Part shown: positions 10,393-21,456 of the stretch, in pieces | Layout of the letters: each line of letters starts with the position of its first letter | How positions within the stretch are numbered: position 1 is the first letter of the stretch | DNA from: Rhizophagus irregularis | Lineage: Eukaryota > Glomeromycota > Glomeromycetes > Glomerales > Glomeraceae | Direction of reading: 5' to 3' | Assembly (NCBI RefSeq): GCF_026210795.1 | Contig: NC_089445.1 | Span: 434,001-498,000 of the forward strand | DNA: 64,000 bases | Translations under genes and position numbers: made by a program | The notes under the pieces: model-generated | What the model was told of the DNA's origin: nothing | What the model saw: the letters and a program-made list of their open reading frames with translations, nothing else | Database searches by the model: none

Positions 10393-12390
10393 TATCGTAG
10401 AGTTTTTTTGAAATTATGACAAATAAAGGTAAGAACTAATAAAAGAAATATAATATTTTTATTTTATAAGAATCCACAAATTAATAGTTTCTCGAAAGAA
10501 AAAACACTTAAAACGTGCGAATTCAACAAAGAAAAACACTAAGCGTGCGAATTCAATAAAGAAAAACACTAAGCGTGCGAATTCAATAAGAAAAACACTA
10601 AGTGTGCGTATTTAATAGAAATTAAATAGTTACAAGAGCTATTTATATAATAAAACACGAAATTTTGGTATAAAACAAAGTAACAAATTAATACACAATA
10701 AAAAGTACTATATGAATGACGGCCTTTTCATCAAAAAAGTCAATACATTACTAATTTATTTGTTTAATTTTCCACATCATCTTTACGCACGTTTCAGAAT
10801 TTTATTCAGTTTTTGGGGTAAAAAACGAACCGTTTTTGTTCTCAACGGAGATTCAAAGATAAGACATGAAGTAATTATTCACATGTGATATTAACTAATT
10901 CCCCCAAAACCCCATCTTTTAAGCTTGTATGAATTTTTTCCGCAGTTTATTCAGTGTAAATCTATAAATATCCAATCATGAATTTTCCCATATTAATATT
11001 GTGTGGAGATCCTCCGGATTTTGATTGGATGAATAGTTAAATTAGTAAATTAGATAAATATATTCACCAAGTTGATGACAAATAAGGGGAGTAGGGGACA
11101 TAAAAAATCCATAATGGGCTTATAATGAGACAATTCATTTCTGATTGTTCTGGTGAATAAATTTTTGTATGACCCGAATTTTCCGACCTACAAAAAGGTA
11201 ATCAAACAATTACGAAATTTTGTGAAAATACACATATGATGATAAATTTTTACAGTTAGTATATTAAAATTAACCAATTTTTTAATACAAACTGGTAAAT
11301 AAGATACTAATTAAAATTGCTTAGTACCTTCAAAATATAGTCATAATTAGTCCATTTTTTTTTAATATGACACTGCATAATTAAATTGTTTTTAATTTTG
11401 CTATGCTTAAATTATTTTAGGAAAAATATTATGTATAAATGTATATAATATAAGTAAATCAATATAATAATTTTTACAAAAACATCTATAAAGTAAAAAA
11501 TATTAATAAATTTTAATTAAATAATAAATTAAAATTTTTTGATATTATTTACAACATATATAACTTAAACCCTTAAAGAATAACAAATTACATAATAATA
11601 TATTAGATTAACAGTTAATATTATATTTAGTATACTTTATTAATTAATAATATTTAAAGATTTTAAGATTTAAATAAAGAATTTAAATAATATTAAAAGG
11701 TAAAATTTGGTTCACCAGAATTATAAATAAAGCAACATCAGCTAGTGTCGTTTAGCCAGATATAGTATAGTTAAATTCTAATTGGATGTTAAAATTCTTC
11801 ATTTTAACTGAATTAAAAACCATTAATTCAGGCCAAATTTATGTAAATTATTACTATAAAGGAAATTTAATTTATTCTAATATTATTCGAATAAATTTAA
11901 ATGAATACTCGATTTCAAACAATATTCCTGTAATTAATGAAATTAGCCGGAAAGATTTATGCTGTAGTCGTGCTCCTGTAAACTTATACTTTATTAGTAT
12001 CTAAAAAAAGTAAGAAAAATGAATTCCGCAAGATGTTGTACTATCGTGTATCGTGTAATCAGGGGGTTAGGCGATTCCTTAATATTGTGCTCTACAATAC
12101 CCACAATTTTTTCCGATATTTTGCTTACTAATTCAAACCTTAGCCTTTTTGAACCTAGTTAATTTTATATAGTATAAATATCGTAAACTCATTATATATG
12201 ATGCTCTTGCATTTTCCCTTTGTATTTTAGTTTATGAGTTTGAATATTTTTAAAAAATAAAGTTTTCGTGCTAATATTCAGGGCTGACAAAACACGTCAC
12301 ACATGGATTATACTTAGATTTGTACGTATAAAATGTTTCTATTTTGAATCTTTGTTTTGAAATATTTTTTTTTTTTTAAAAAAAAAAGTT
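10393..12390. other. AT-rich intergenic region
   Basis: About 2 kb between divergent genes. It holds a short tandem repeat (see next entry), a moderately GC-richer stretch at 10700-11200 without an open frame, and an AT desert at 11250-11700. A 72-residue open frame at 11786 shows no family feature. A T13-A10 run sits just before the ATG at 12391. Confidence 0.45.
10493..10611. repeat. 30-bp tandem repeat, about four copies
   Basis: Copies share the core GAAAAACACTAAGCGTGCGA followed by ATTCAATAAA. The first and last copies are diverged; the middle two are identical. It lies 100-220 bp upstream of the acyltransferase start on the minus strand, so it is in that gene's promoter or leader. Confidence 0.8.
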
Positions 12391-13526
12391 ATGCCTAATT
12401 CAAGTTATAAACCAATTTCACTTCCCGTAATAGATCTCTCAGCTTTAGAAACTCCTTCTCCCTCTAAGGCTGACTTGAACCGAATTGCAAACGAAATTCA
12501 AATCGCATGTACAAAATATGGTGTATTTTACATAACTTGTTCTTCTTTTAATGCTATAGATCAAACACTGCTTAAAGAAGCATGTCAGCAATTTTTTTCA
12601 TTACCCTCTAATATAAAATCATCAATTCCGATAAAATCAGGTGGGTTTACACGTGGATATATTGGAATGGGAGGCGAATCCGGTTCGCAGTTGTTAGAAG
12701 TTAAAGAAGCATTTTCATATGGTTATGAATGGGAAAATAACAAAACGAAATTCGAAAATTTATTGCAAGGACCAAATGAATGGGGAAATTTAGAAAATAT
12801 TTTAGGTAGAGAATGGAGAATAACATTAAATCAATATTATAATAAAGTCATTTTGTTATCGGAATTAGTCGTTAGAAGTTTAGAGTTAGCGTTGAATATT
12901 GAATTAAAACAACATTGTGTTGGTGGAGAAACTATTTCCCTTTTGAGATTATTTAAATATCTTCCTTATAAAGAGATTGATAATATTAAATGTGAGAATG
13001 AGAGAATTGGAAGTTCTCCTCATACGGATTGGGGATTTTTGACTTTAGTACTACAATTAGATAACTCACAAGGACTTCAAATATTTTATGATAATCAATG
13101 GTGTGATGTTCCTAGTAAACCAGCATCGATTGTTGTCAACTGTGGCGACTATCTTTCTTTAATTACTCACGGAAAATATATCTCGCCTTTACATCGTGTT
13201 ATAAATGATGGGACAAATGAAAGATATTCAGCAGTCTTATTTTATTATCCTAGTTATGACGCGAAAATTCCTTTAATTGGTAATAATGAGGAAGAAGAAT
13301 TTGATCTTAGTAAAAAAGAATTGAGTATTTTTAAAGACCAGACTGCACATTGTAAAGAGAGCAATGCTAAAGCACGAAGGTATGATAAAAAAGATACGTG
13401 CTTTGGAGAGGTAGGTTCAATAATAAAAATATTCCTAATTTATTTTTTAATTATATATTGGAAGCTTAAAAATCATTATCTTTTTAGTATATTGCCTATA
13501 AATGGGATCAAGTTTTTCGTGATTGA
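12391..13526 (+). CDS. 2-oxoglutarate/Fe(II) oxygenase, isopenicillin-N-synthase-like
   Basis: Two exons: 12391-13410 and a short last exon 13488-13526, after a GTAGGT...TTTTTAG intron; the splice gives the familiar C-terminus 'E-YIAYKWDQVFRD'. 352 residues. The N-terminal DIOX_N block is 'PVIDLSAL...GVFYITC'. The iron ligands are His211 and Asp213 in 'SSPHTDWGFLTLVLQ' and His268 in 'PLHRVIN'; the 2-oxoglutarate Arg278-x-Ser280 is in 'ERYSAVLFYYP'. All catalytic residues are present. Substrate cannot be told from sequence; relatives include gibberellin oxidases, flavone oxidases and uncharacterised fungal enzymes. Reading through the intron would give a longer hydrophobic tail, which is judged an artefact. 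Confidence 0.85.
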
Positions 13527-13674
13527 GAAACAATAATATTAGTAAAATTGAGTCAATATGATGAACATAATACAACTACTGTATATGTTTATTAGTTTTA
13601 TTTGTTTGAGCTTTGAATTTAAATAAGGCGATGTGGTATCATGAACATTTATTAATTTATTAATAGTAGAGAAA

Positions 13675-14649
13675 TTATTTATTTTTTTTATAACCTAAGC
13701 ACATAAAATATCCTTCTGTCGATTTTTTGCGTACAGCCTGTGGTTTTTCATGACGAACAATGTCAAATTTAGTCTTTAAATTATTTCTAAATTCATGATC
13801 GGACTCTCCCATTAAGAACTTTTTGAAAAAGAATGGAAATTTCTTTTAGATGTGTTACAAAGATAAATAATGTATATTAATTTTCAAGACATCATACCTT
13901 GCACAAGAAGGTGCCTCCTGATTTTAATACTCGTTCAGCAAAATTCAGAGAAAATTCACATAATTCCTGAAGCAGAAGAAAAAAAAATAAAATTTTTTTT
14001 ATCCAAGTCCGATAGTTGATAAGTCCCTCCTATTTAATCATTGTCTAAATAATGTGAATTATTTACCATTGATTTAACATGATCAATAAAACGCTGCCCA
14101 GAAAAGTTTGGTGCCATATCGCTTAAAATTACATCTGCTTCTCTTTCTTTCAATAATTCTTTTACCTTTTGTTGTGTCGATATATGAGTGAAATCCCCTT
14201 GTATAACATTTACACCAGGAATCGGCTCGATAGTTAACAAATCAACAGCAATAATTAAGTTCCCGTTTAATTTTGTCTCAAAATCTTTTATTTCTTCAGT
14301 AGTTGTATCGAATTCCGGTAAAACTTTTCTAGAAACAACTTGACTCCAACCACCAGGAGCTGCGCCACAGTCGATAAAGACTGAACCTGGTTTAATAAAA
14401 TTGTACTTTTGATCCAATTCCAATAACTTGAATGCACTCCGGGCTCCTTTTTATTGAAAAAAAATACTATTGAAGTTCTAAAAAAACTCATTTATAAAAT
14501 TTAATACTAATAAAAATAATGATTTATTTACGATAATTTTGAGACAGTGCTTTTTTAACAAACTGATCCCGATCCTGTCGTGCTATCCATCTTTTTGAAG
14601 AAGGTGATGATGAATATCGTACTTGAAATTTTTGCCAAGTGGATTTCAT
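13675..14649 (-). CDS. MRM2: Mitochondrial 2'-O-ribose rRNA methyltransferase (FtsJ/MRM2)
   Basis: Four exons: 14649-14532, 14446-14067, 13966-13898, 13818-13675; 236 residues. The start 'MKSTWQKFQVRYSSSPSSKRW' is a mitochondrial presequence. Then comes the FtsJ order: 'ARSAFKLLELDQKY' (catalytic Lys), 'FIDCGAAPGGWSQVV' (SAM loop), 'GDFTHIST', 'VILSDMAPNFSG' (catalytic Asp), and 'GGTFLCKFLMG' (catalytic Lys, reconstituted across intron 3), with Glu in 'RKKSTEGYF'. MRM2 methylates a uridine in the peptidyl-transferase loop of the mitochondrial large rRNA. It is divergent from the BI-1 gene 187 bp away. Confidence 0.92.
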
Positions 14650-14836
14650 TTTATGGTCGATGGCTTTGCCAGAAATTTCTCGAATATATATTGTTATTAA
14701 GAGAAATCACAGCCAATTAGATCGTACCACTTTTCAATTAAAATTACGTAATTCATAAGTTAAAAGAATATAAAATACGTTTATATCCGGTTTCTTTTTC
14801 TTTTTATCAACTTTTTATCACACATAATTTAGAAAA
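14650..14836. promoter_or_regulatory. Bidirectional promoter MRM2 / BI-1
   Basis: Only 187 bp separate two divergent ATGs, so promoters must overlap. Pyrimidine-rich TTTCTTTTTCTTTTT precedes the BI-1 start. No TATA box recognised. Confidence 0.5.
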
Positions 14837-15916
14837 ATGTCTACTTTTGGTTCGACTTTTGGAGATCGAAACAACTTTTCGACTTTTGAAGCTTTTAAAA
14901 ATGTGAGCGATCTCACTAAACCTATACAGCAGCATTTAATCAAAGTTTATTCGACGCTTGCAGTTCTTTGTTTACTCACTGCTGCTGGATCATATGCTCA
15001 CATTACGGGTCTCTTCTTATTTGGAGTATGTGTTATTTTCTTTTAAAGGGTATTATTTAATATATTTTTCTTAGCGTACTGAATATCTTTTATAAAAACT
15101 TTCATAGGGCGGGTTACTTTCATTTTTAGTAGGTCTTGTCTCGTTGATAGGAATCTCGTTTCTTCCTGACACACCCAATAATAAAAACATACGTTACGGT
15201 CTTTTATTCGTAAGAATTCTACATTTTTCTTCGATATTTTATCATACAGTTTTATTAAAACACAATTTTTAATGCTTTTGATATAGAACTTTGCCTTCAT
15301 GGAAGGATTATCTATTGGCCCGTTGATTGATCATGCACTTAATATTAATTCCTCGTAAGCATAGCAAGAATTTATTTATTGTAGATTTGTAAGTTTTAAA
15401 CTAACAATATTATGCATTTTAGTGGTCAGATTGTATTATTGGCAACCACGTTTACTTCCTTGATTTTTGGATCTTTCTCCTTGAGTTCTTTATTAAGTAA
15501 TAAAAGAACTTTTATATACCTTGGTGGAATATTGGCTTCTGCCGTTAGCATGTTGTTCTGGATGGCATTTTTTAACGCATTTATTGGCTCAAAATTATTA
15601 TATACTGCGGAGCTTTATCTTGGATTGTTTGTTTTCTGTGGTTATGGTATAAATAGATTAATAATTTTATTTATTTACTTTTTTATTTATTTATTCTAAC
15701 AAATTTATTTCCTTTATAGTTATCTACGACACCCAACTTATCGTTTATCGAGCCACGCTCGGTTCTCGTGACGTTGTTCGCCATACCCTTGAACTTTTTA
15801 TTGACCTTATTGCTATTTTCGTCAGAATCTTGTATATTTTGATCAAAAATTCTGAAGAAAAGGAAAATGGAAGACGTAAACGAAATAATAGAAGAAATCA
15901 ATATTCTGCATATTAA
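14837..15916 (+). CDS. BXI1: Bax inhibitor-1 family membrane protein
   Basis: Five exons: 14837-15025, 15108-15209, 15287-15354, 15423-15646, 15720-15916; all splice in frame to 259 residues. The product is a TMBIM6-type protein with six to seven membrane helices. Family markers are 'HLIKVYSTLAVLCLLTAAGSYAH', 'FAFMEGLSIGPLIDHALNIN', 'FGSFSLSSLLSNKRTFIYLGG', and 'VIYDTQLIVYRATLGSRDVVRHTLELFIDLIAIFVRIL', with the paired aspartates that form the pH-sensing site. The basic tail RRKRNNRRNQ corresponds to the charged C-terminus of human BI-1. BI-1 is an ER calcium leak channel or regulator that damps stress-induced death. Nothing is missing. Confidence 0.93.
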
Positions 15917-16135
15917 TACAGTTGGTTAATTTATTAAGTATTTTTTAGTAGCACTGTACATATACTTTACAGCTTAATTTATTTAGTTCTTAAATATCAG
16001 CATTCTCATATTACAAAAAATTAACAAATTTCTATTAAACAACTAAATATTTTTTTTATTCAAATTAAATCAATTAAATCAAAGTAAGATCTGTATTATT
16101 ATTGATGTATTATTACAATTATAAAACGAATTACC

Positions 16136-17453
16136 TTATAACTCATTAGAATATCCAATGACTTTTGTGAGTTCTAATAATTCGTGAAATAGAAAGTAAT
16201 AAATTTAATAAAAAAATAAATATACGATTATAAATACATTTGTAGATAACATACGTTCGAATTTGATATTTTCTCTTATTACTGTAGGTTTTGCTTCATT
16301 ATCATAATTTGTATTAATAATGATAACATCGTCTTTTGTTGTAAGTCCTTGAGATTGAATAAAAGTTTCAAATTTGGTATCACCTAAATTATTACGATCG
16401 TTTTTGAAAAAAACAAAAAAAATTTAGAAAAAAAATTTACAATTTTTGAAAAATAGAATCTATAAATAATTGTAACCAACCCTTTGGATAATTAAGATAT
16501 GTTCGTAACAAATCTACCGAAATAGTTTGATATGCCATACAAATAGCCGTCAATATAACTAATTTATGCAAAAAATAAATTTTAATAATAAAATTATTTT
16601 AATAATCATATTACTAAAAGATATTAACCTTTACGAATCGCTGTATCAAAGCCAACAGCTTCCATTGAGAGATCTTTGTATGTATCATCTTTTTCATATA
16701 CTTCCCAAAATTCTTGATATCTAGCTTCCTCCAATAACTGTTGTAACAAAATTAATTTTGAAACATTGTCATCACTAAGCTATGTAAAATTGAGAGGAAA
16801 AAAAAAAAAATTAAAGATAATCAAATTTTTTTCAGGTTTCTTTTTTTTCATTTTCATTTTTTTAAGAACAATCGATAAAAAGGATACAGATCCCTCTTGT
16901 AATAAATACAAACATAGATTGAAATCTGGATTTGGTATAGCCGTAAGAGCTTTAACGAGAATATTGCTGATGACCACATCGTTGACAAGATGGGGATTAA
17001 ATTGATACCTAACATTAACAATTAATTATTAAGATACATATTCTGAAAGAAATCAATTTTATTTAAAGTATAAAATTTTTAAAAATCAGTGAGGGCAAGT
17101 TACAACTACTTCAGTACTCAAAATTACGAAAATTTTTTTTAATTGAGTTCAAAGAAAAACTTAAACATCATTTTTTTTTTTAATATGTATCTTTATAATA
17201 CATTCAAATCCTATTAATTAGAATTCGAAAAATAAAATATCTCTCTTTTTTTTTAAACTTACAATTTCAGTATCGCTAAATTCGCCATCAAATCATATTC
17301 TTCATTTTGAAGTTGTGTACTTAAATATTCTTCGAGAATTGATACATTATCAGGGTTATATCTATCGACCCCATCGATTAATGATTGTATAACATCAGGT
17401 CGAAAAGTAGGATTTAAAGGCGAAGGAGTTAGAAGCGATTTATTGTTGCTCAT
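16136..17453 (-). CDS. EIF3K: Translation initiation factor eIF3 subunit K
   Basis: Six or more exons; first 17453-17263, second from 17008, last ending with TAA at 16138-16136. The start is the second Met of the open frame (MSNNKSLLTPSPLNP), as the family has a short lead before 'IDGVDRYNPDNVSILEEYLSTQ', which matches human eIF3k 'LKGIDRYNPENLATLERYVETQ'. Later exons give 'EEYDLMANLAILKLYQFNP', 'LVKALTAIPNPDFNLCLYLL', 'LLEEARYQEFWEVYEK', 'FDTAIRKGILTAICMAYQTISVDLLRTYLN', and the winged-helix C-terminus ending 'VIGYSNEL'. eIF3k is a peripheral eIF3 subunit bound to eIF3l, lost from budding yeast. Intron 2 contains a T-rich tract. Confidence 0.92.
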
Positions 17454-17866
17454 TTTTCTGACTAAAAGTGCGTGAAAAAAAAAACGATTAAAAAGATGCA
17501 AATCAGCTAGTTCACGTGACTTGATTTGATTTCTCCATTTAAATAGGGTGATTTACGGAAATATCAATAAACGTTGCTTTATTTATTGTCCACCCTTTAC
17601 ACCCTTTTATACTGTTACGTTTTTAACTTAAATACTTAATACTTCTTATTTACTTAATTAATTGAAAAATAATTATAACGAAATTTTGTGAGAAAAAAAA
17701 AACGCGAAAACAGATGTATGTGATGTATGTGTAACATATGCTGCCTATATAAACGCTCGTAACACTCGTACGCGTTTCATAGCTTTGTAATTTTGTATAC
17801 GCTTATTTCCATAGTTAACTTCCGTGTTTTTATCTTAAGTCAGCTAAACATTATTTTATAAAGAAA
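17454..17866. promoter_or_regulatory. Divergent promoter eIF3K / SSX2IP
   Basis: 413 bp between divergent starts. Contains direct repeat GTATGTGATGTATGTG at about 17715, CACGTG near 17515, and several ACGCG motifs. No known box confidently assigned. Confidence 0.4.
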
Positions 17867-20800
17867 ATGAACGGAAACGGCATGGACGAAATTCTGAAAC
17901 CAATTTCGCCTTTATCATCACGTAAAAGCAGAGGTAGAGAAGAAAGGTTAGTTTCTTTATTTAACTTTAGAACTCCAGATTGTTCTTAACATGATTTATT
18001 TATTACATTGATAGGAAGGACAGTTTAAGGGAATTAATTATATATGTGAATCAAAAATTAGATTTTTTTGGATATCCCGCGCCTTTAAATTTTTTCGATA
18101 GTAAAGATGATAATTCTGTTAAAAAGATAGTTGAATGTGTGCTTTCTTTATTACAAGATCATCAGAGAGAATTTGGAGTTCGAGAGGAATTAGATGATAG
18201 ACATCGAAGGTTGCAAAGTGATTATGATATAGCTTGTTTAAGCAATGTAAGATGATACGCGTAAAAGTTGATATCACGTGACAATAATTACTTAAATATT
18301 TTTATTAATTTTAGAAAGGATTAAAGGGCAAGATTGAGGTTAATGAACGAGAAATTAACAAATTGACATTAAGATTAATGTATGTAAAATTTTGTTTAAT
18401 TTTGAACACGGTTTATTATTATATTAAAATGTCGTAATTCGTTTCAATAGAAAGATGGAAGATGAATTGAAAGATGAGTGGGAGATGCACAAATTGACCA
18501 GAGATGAATTAGCAAAGACGAAGTCAAACCTACAGTATACTAAGACACAAGCTGCAGTAGGTTATATGACTGAACTATGGAGTCAATCTCATAAGTCTTG
18601 AAATGCGTCGTTAATTTGACGTGAATATAAGTTTTTATGATAGAAGGATATAGAGCATTGAAATATTTGCATGTCTAAATTAATGACGCGTCTTGTGGGT
18701 ATATTTTCTTTTAATGATTTTATTATTATTTTTTTTTTTAATTACAATTTTGTAGCATGATGTCAAAAAACGCGAGATGGAATATACCAGATTTAGAGAA
18801 AAAATGCAAAAACTGCTTAATGATAGCTATAGGAAGGCAAAGATAGGATTACAAATTGTAAATCCTGCCCCAAAACCCTCAAAACTTCTTTCAAATGCAT
18901 CTAATATTGAACATGGTTTACCAATAAAAACCGGTGCCTCCGAAGCTGAAGAGGAAGAAAGTCCTGTTGTAAGTTATTATATTAATTGATGAAAATATTT
19001 GACGGTTTACTAAAAAATTTTAAATACATATTAGGATGCTGAAATGTTTAAGCAAATAGTTGCTGATGCAGAGGCTCGCGAAAAGGAATTATTACAAGAG
19101 AATTCCAAGTTGCGGAAATTACTCTTTGACGTTCAAAATCATATCAGCACATTTATAGAATCACAAGCAGAGCATGAAGCTACGATAGACTCGGCGTTGA
19201 TAGATTTACAAGTATGAGCTAAATATTATTGAAATAAAAATACGAAATCATTACATTTATTATTTTATTATTTAATTAAAAAAAGACACCGGATTCGTAT
19301 AATCCAAAGACCGCTAGATTTAATCTTCCTTTCGAAATGTTTGCAAACAATGTCGAAGAGGAAATCAAAGAATTGCTTTTAGCATTAAAACATGAATGGA
19401 ATAACCGTCCAAATATGATAACTGAATATGAAACAAAAGAAGAAGAAAATCGGCAATTACAGATGGAAATAGAAACAAAAGAAGAAGAAAATCGGCAACT
19501 ACAGATGGAAATAGAAACTAAGGAAGAAGAAAATCGGCAACTACGGATGGAAGTAGAAACAAAAAAAGAAACAAAAGAAAAAAAGTCGGCAACTACAGAT
19601 GGAAGCAGAAACAAAAGAAGAAGAAAATCGGCAACTACAGTTGGAAATAGAAACAAAAGAAAAAAAATCGGCAACTACAGTTGGAAATAGGAACAAAAGA
19701 AAAAAAAAATCGGCAACTACGGTTGGAAGTAGAAACAAAAGAAGAAGAAAATCGGCAACTACAGTTGGAAGTAGAAACAAAAGAAGGAGAAAATCGGCAA
19801 CTACAGTTGGAAATAGGAACAAAAGAAAAAAAATCAGAAACTACAGTTGGAAATAGAAACAAAAGAAAAAAAATCGGCAACTACAGATGGAAGTAGAAAC
19901 AAAAGAAGAAGAAAATCGGCAACTACAGATGGAAGTAGAAACAAAAGAAGGAGAAAATCGGCAACTACAGATGGAAGTAGAAACAAAAGAAGAAAAAAAT
20001 CGGCAACTACAGATGGAAGTAGAAACAAAAGAAGAAGAAAATCAGCAACTACAGTTGGAAATAGAAACAATAGAAGAAGAAAATCGGCAACTACAGCTGG
20101 AAGTAGACTCATTAAGAAATCAACTCGGTAGATAAAATTTAATAATTGATTATTTCGAATATGCTAACAACTTGTAACACAACTTATACCTATTGTGATA
20201 TCAGTCGAGGCTGCTACGTTTGTGGAAGAAGCCCAGAAAATGATTGCTAATTTTGCGGAGAGCGGCTTTAAAGAAGGTCAAGGGGAATTCAAGTTAAACG
20301 TGTCTGGGTACGTTATTAAGATAAGTGTTTGATAAAGCTGTAAATTATTAATAAAAAAGATTATGATTAAATAGAAACGAAATCACTATACCCGAATACG
20401 ATGAGCTTGAAGAAGATTTACAATTGAAGCGTAAACAACTTAATCATGAAAGAAGAGCATTTACAGAATCGCTTATCCGATTAGGAAGAGATAGAGATCA
20501 ATTATTGGTATATCTTTTTTTTTTTTAATTTAAATCATTTCATTTTCATATATTTTATATAATATATAAATTTAACAGACAGAACGAATCGAATTTGAAC
20601 AAGAAAAAAGAGCGTGGAAGGCACTTCATCCAACGCCGTAAATATATTTTATTATTTTTATTGCTGTTTATTGTAATATTTTTTATTATTAAAATGATAC
20701 TAACCTACTTTTATAATTTAAAGTGGATCAAGGAAAAGCAGAGCCAATAGGTTCTCGTCATTTCTGACCGAAACTCCGACACCACCTCAAAAGTTTTCGA

Positions 20801-20874
20801 TACTATCAGAAAGTCCATTAACTCCCTTCCTAGAGCAGTTTAAATCTGATTTTGAATTACCAAAATATAAATAA
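17867..20874 (+). CDS. SSX2IP: SSX2IP/Msd1 (ADIP) microtubule-anchoring coiled-coil protein
   Basis: Eleven exons: 17867-17946, 18015-18246, 18315-18379, 18451-18556, 18756-18968, 19035-19211, 19286 to about 20129, 20205-20307, 20375-20507, 20579-20637, 20724-20874. The ADIP domain is clear: 'RELIIYVNQKLDFFGYPAPL' matches human 'CVSYVNQELTTLGFPSL', 'HDVKKREMEYTRFREKMQKLL' matches 'HDMKRKEREYNKLKERLHQLV', and 'NHERRAFTESLIRLGRDRDQL' matches '[22 protein letters not shown]'. Human SSX2IP and fission-yeast Msd1 anchor microtubule minus ends at centrosome or spindle pole body. Exon 7 contains a 42-bp minisatellite coding two heptads per unit. As read here the frame entering the array differs from the frame leaving it, so either this allele is broken, the assembly miscounts A-runs, or slippage is involved. 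Confidence 0.87.
19430..20110 (+). repeat. 42-bp coding minisatellite (ETKEEENRQLQMEI units)
   Basis: About 16 units, each coding 14 residues, i.e. exactly two coiled-coil heptads. Most units contain AAAGAAGAAGAAAATCGGCA. Four units instead have AAAGAAAAAAA(A/G)TCGGCA, two bases shorter, near 19577, 19658, 19830 and 19863. Since 42 is divisible by 3, all three forward frames and the reverse strand stay open over much of the array. Confidence 0.9.
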
Positions 20875-21456
20875 AATTCTCATCAGACAAGTAAAAAGGT
20901 ATTGTTTATATTTTATTTTATTGTAATGAAAATAATCGAGCATCTGTGCGCAAATTGAATTTATTTATTTTTATAAATTATATGTAATTTTGTTTCGCGT
21001 ATTACAATAAGCATTTATTAGAATTTCATTCGCGAGTCCTATAGAATATTAGATTAAATATGTTCCTTTTGTAGAACGAGAACTTTTTATTTCAAATATA
21101 ATTAAGCAATATGAGAAATTATTTTTAAATAAACTCTCATTTTTAAGAAATTTGTAATTTCGAATTTATTTTAATTATTTAATGAATATAATAACAATTG
21201 CTTTCTAAAAATTACTCTAAAATTTCTAAAAAGAACAAATACAAAAAAATACATGAAAACTCAAATTACAAAAAAATAATAAGATAGAATAAAAAAAAAT
21301 AATTCAGATAAATAATAACCAAATACGTTTTATAAAATTTTATTTAATAATTTTCGATTCAATGTCTTTGAAAATGTATTTAATTTCCTCCAATGATACA
21401 ATAAATAATTAAATAACTATTCAAAAACTACTACTAATACCAACTCAATATTCATA
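20875..21456. other. Convergent 3' intergenic region
   Basis: AT-rich spacer between the convergent SSX2IP and HSE1 genes; long AATAAAAAAAAATAA-like tracts. Nothing gene-like. Confidence 0.4.

Noticed and set aside
11786-12004. 72-codon open frame
   Set aside because: AT-rich, no domain or neighbour support, no clear promoter or splice context.
19276-20131. Minus-strand and off-frame open frames over the SSX2IP repeat
   Set aside because: By-products of a 42-bp repeat lacking stops; no start or splice support.
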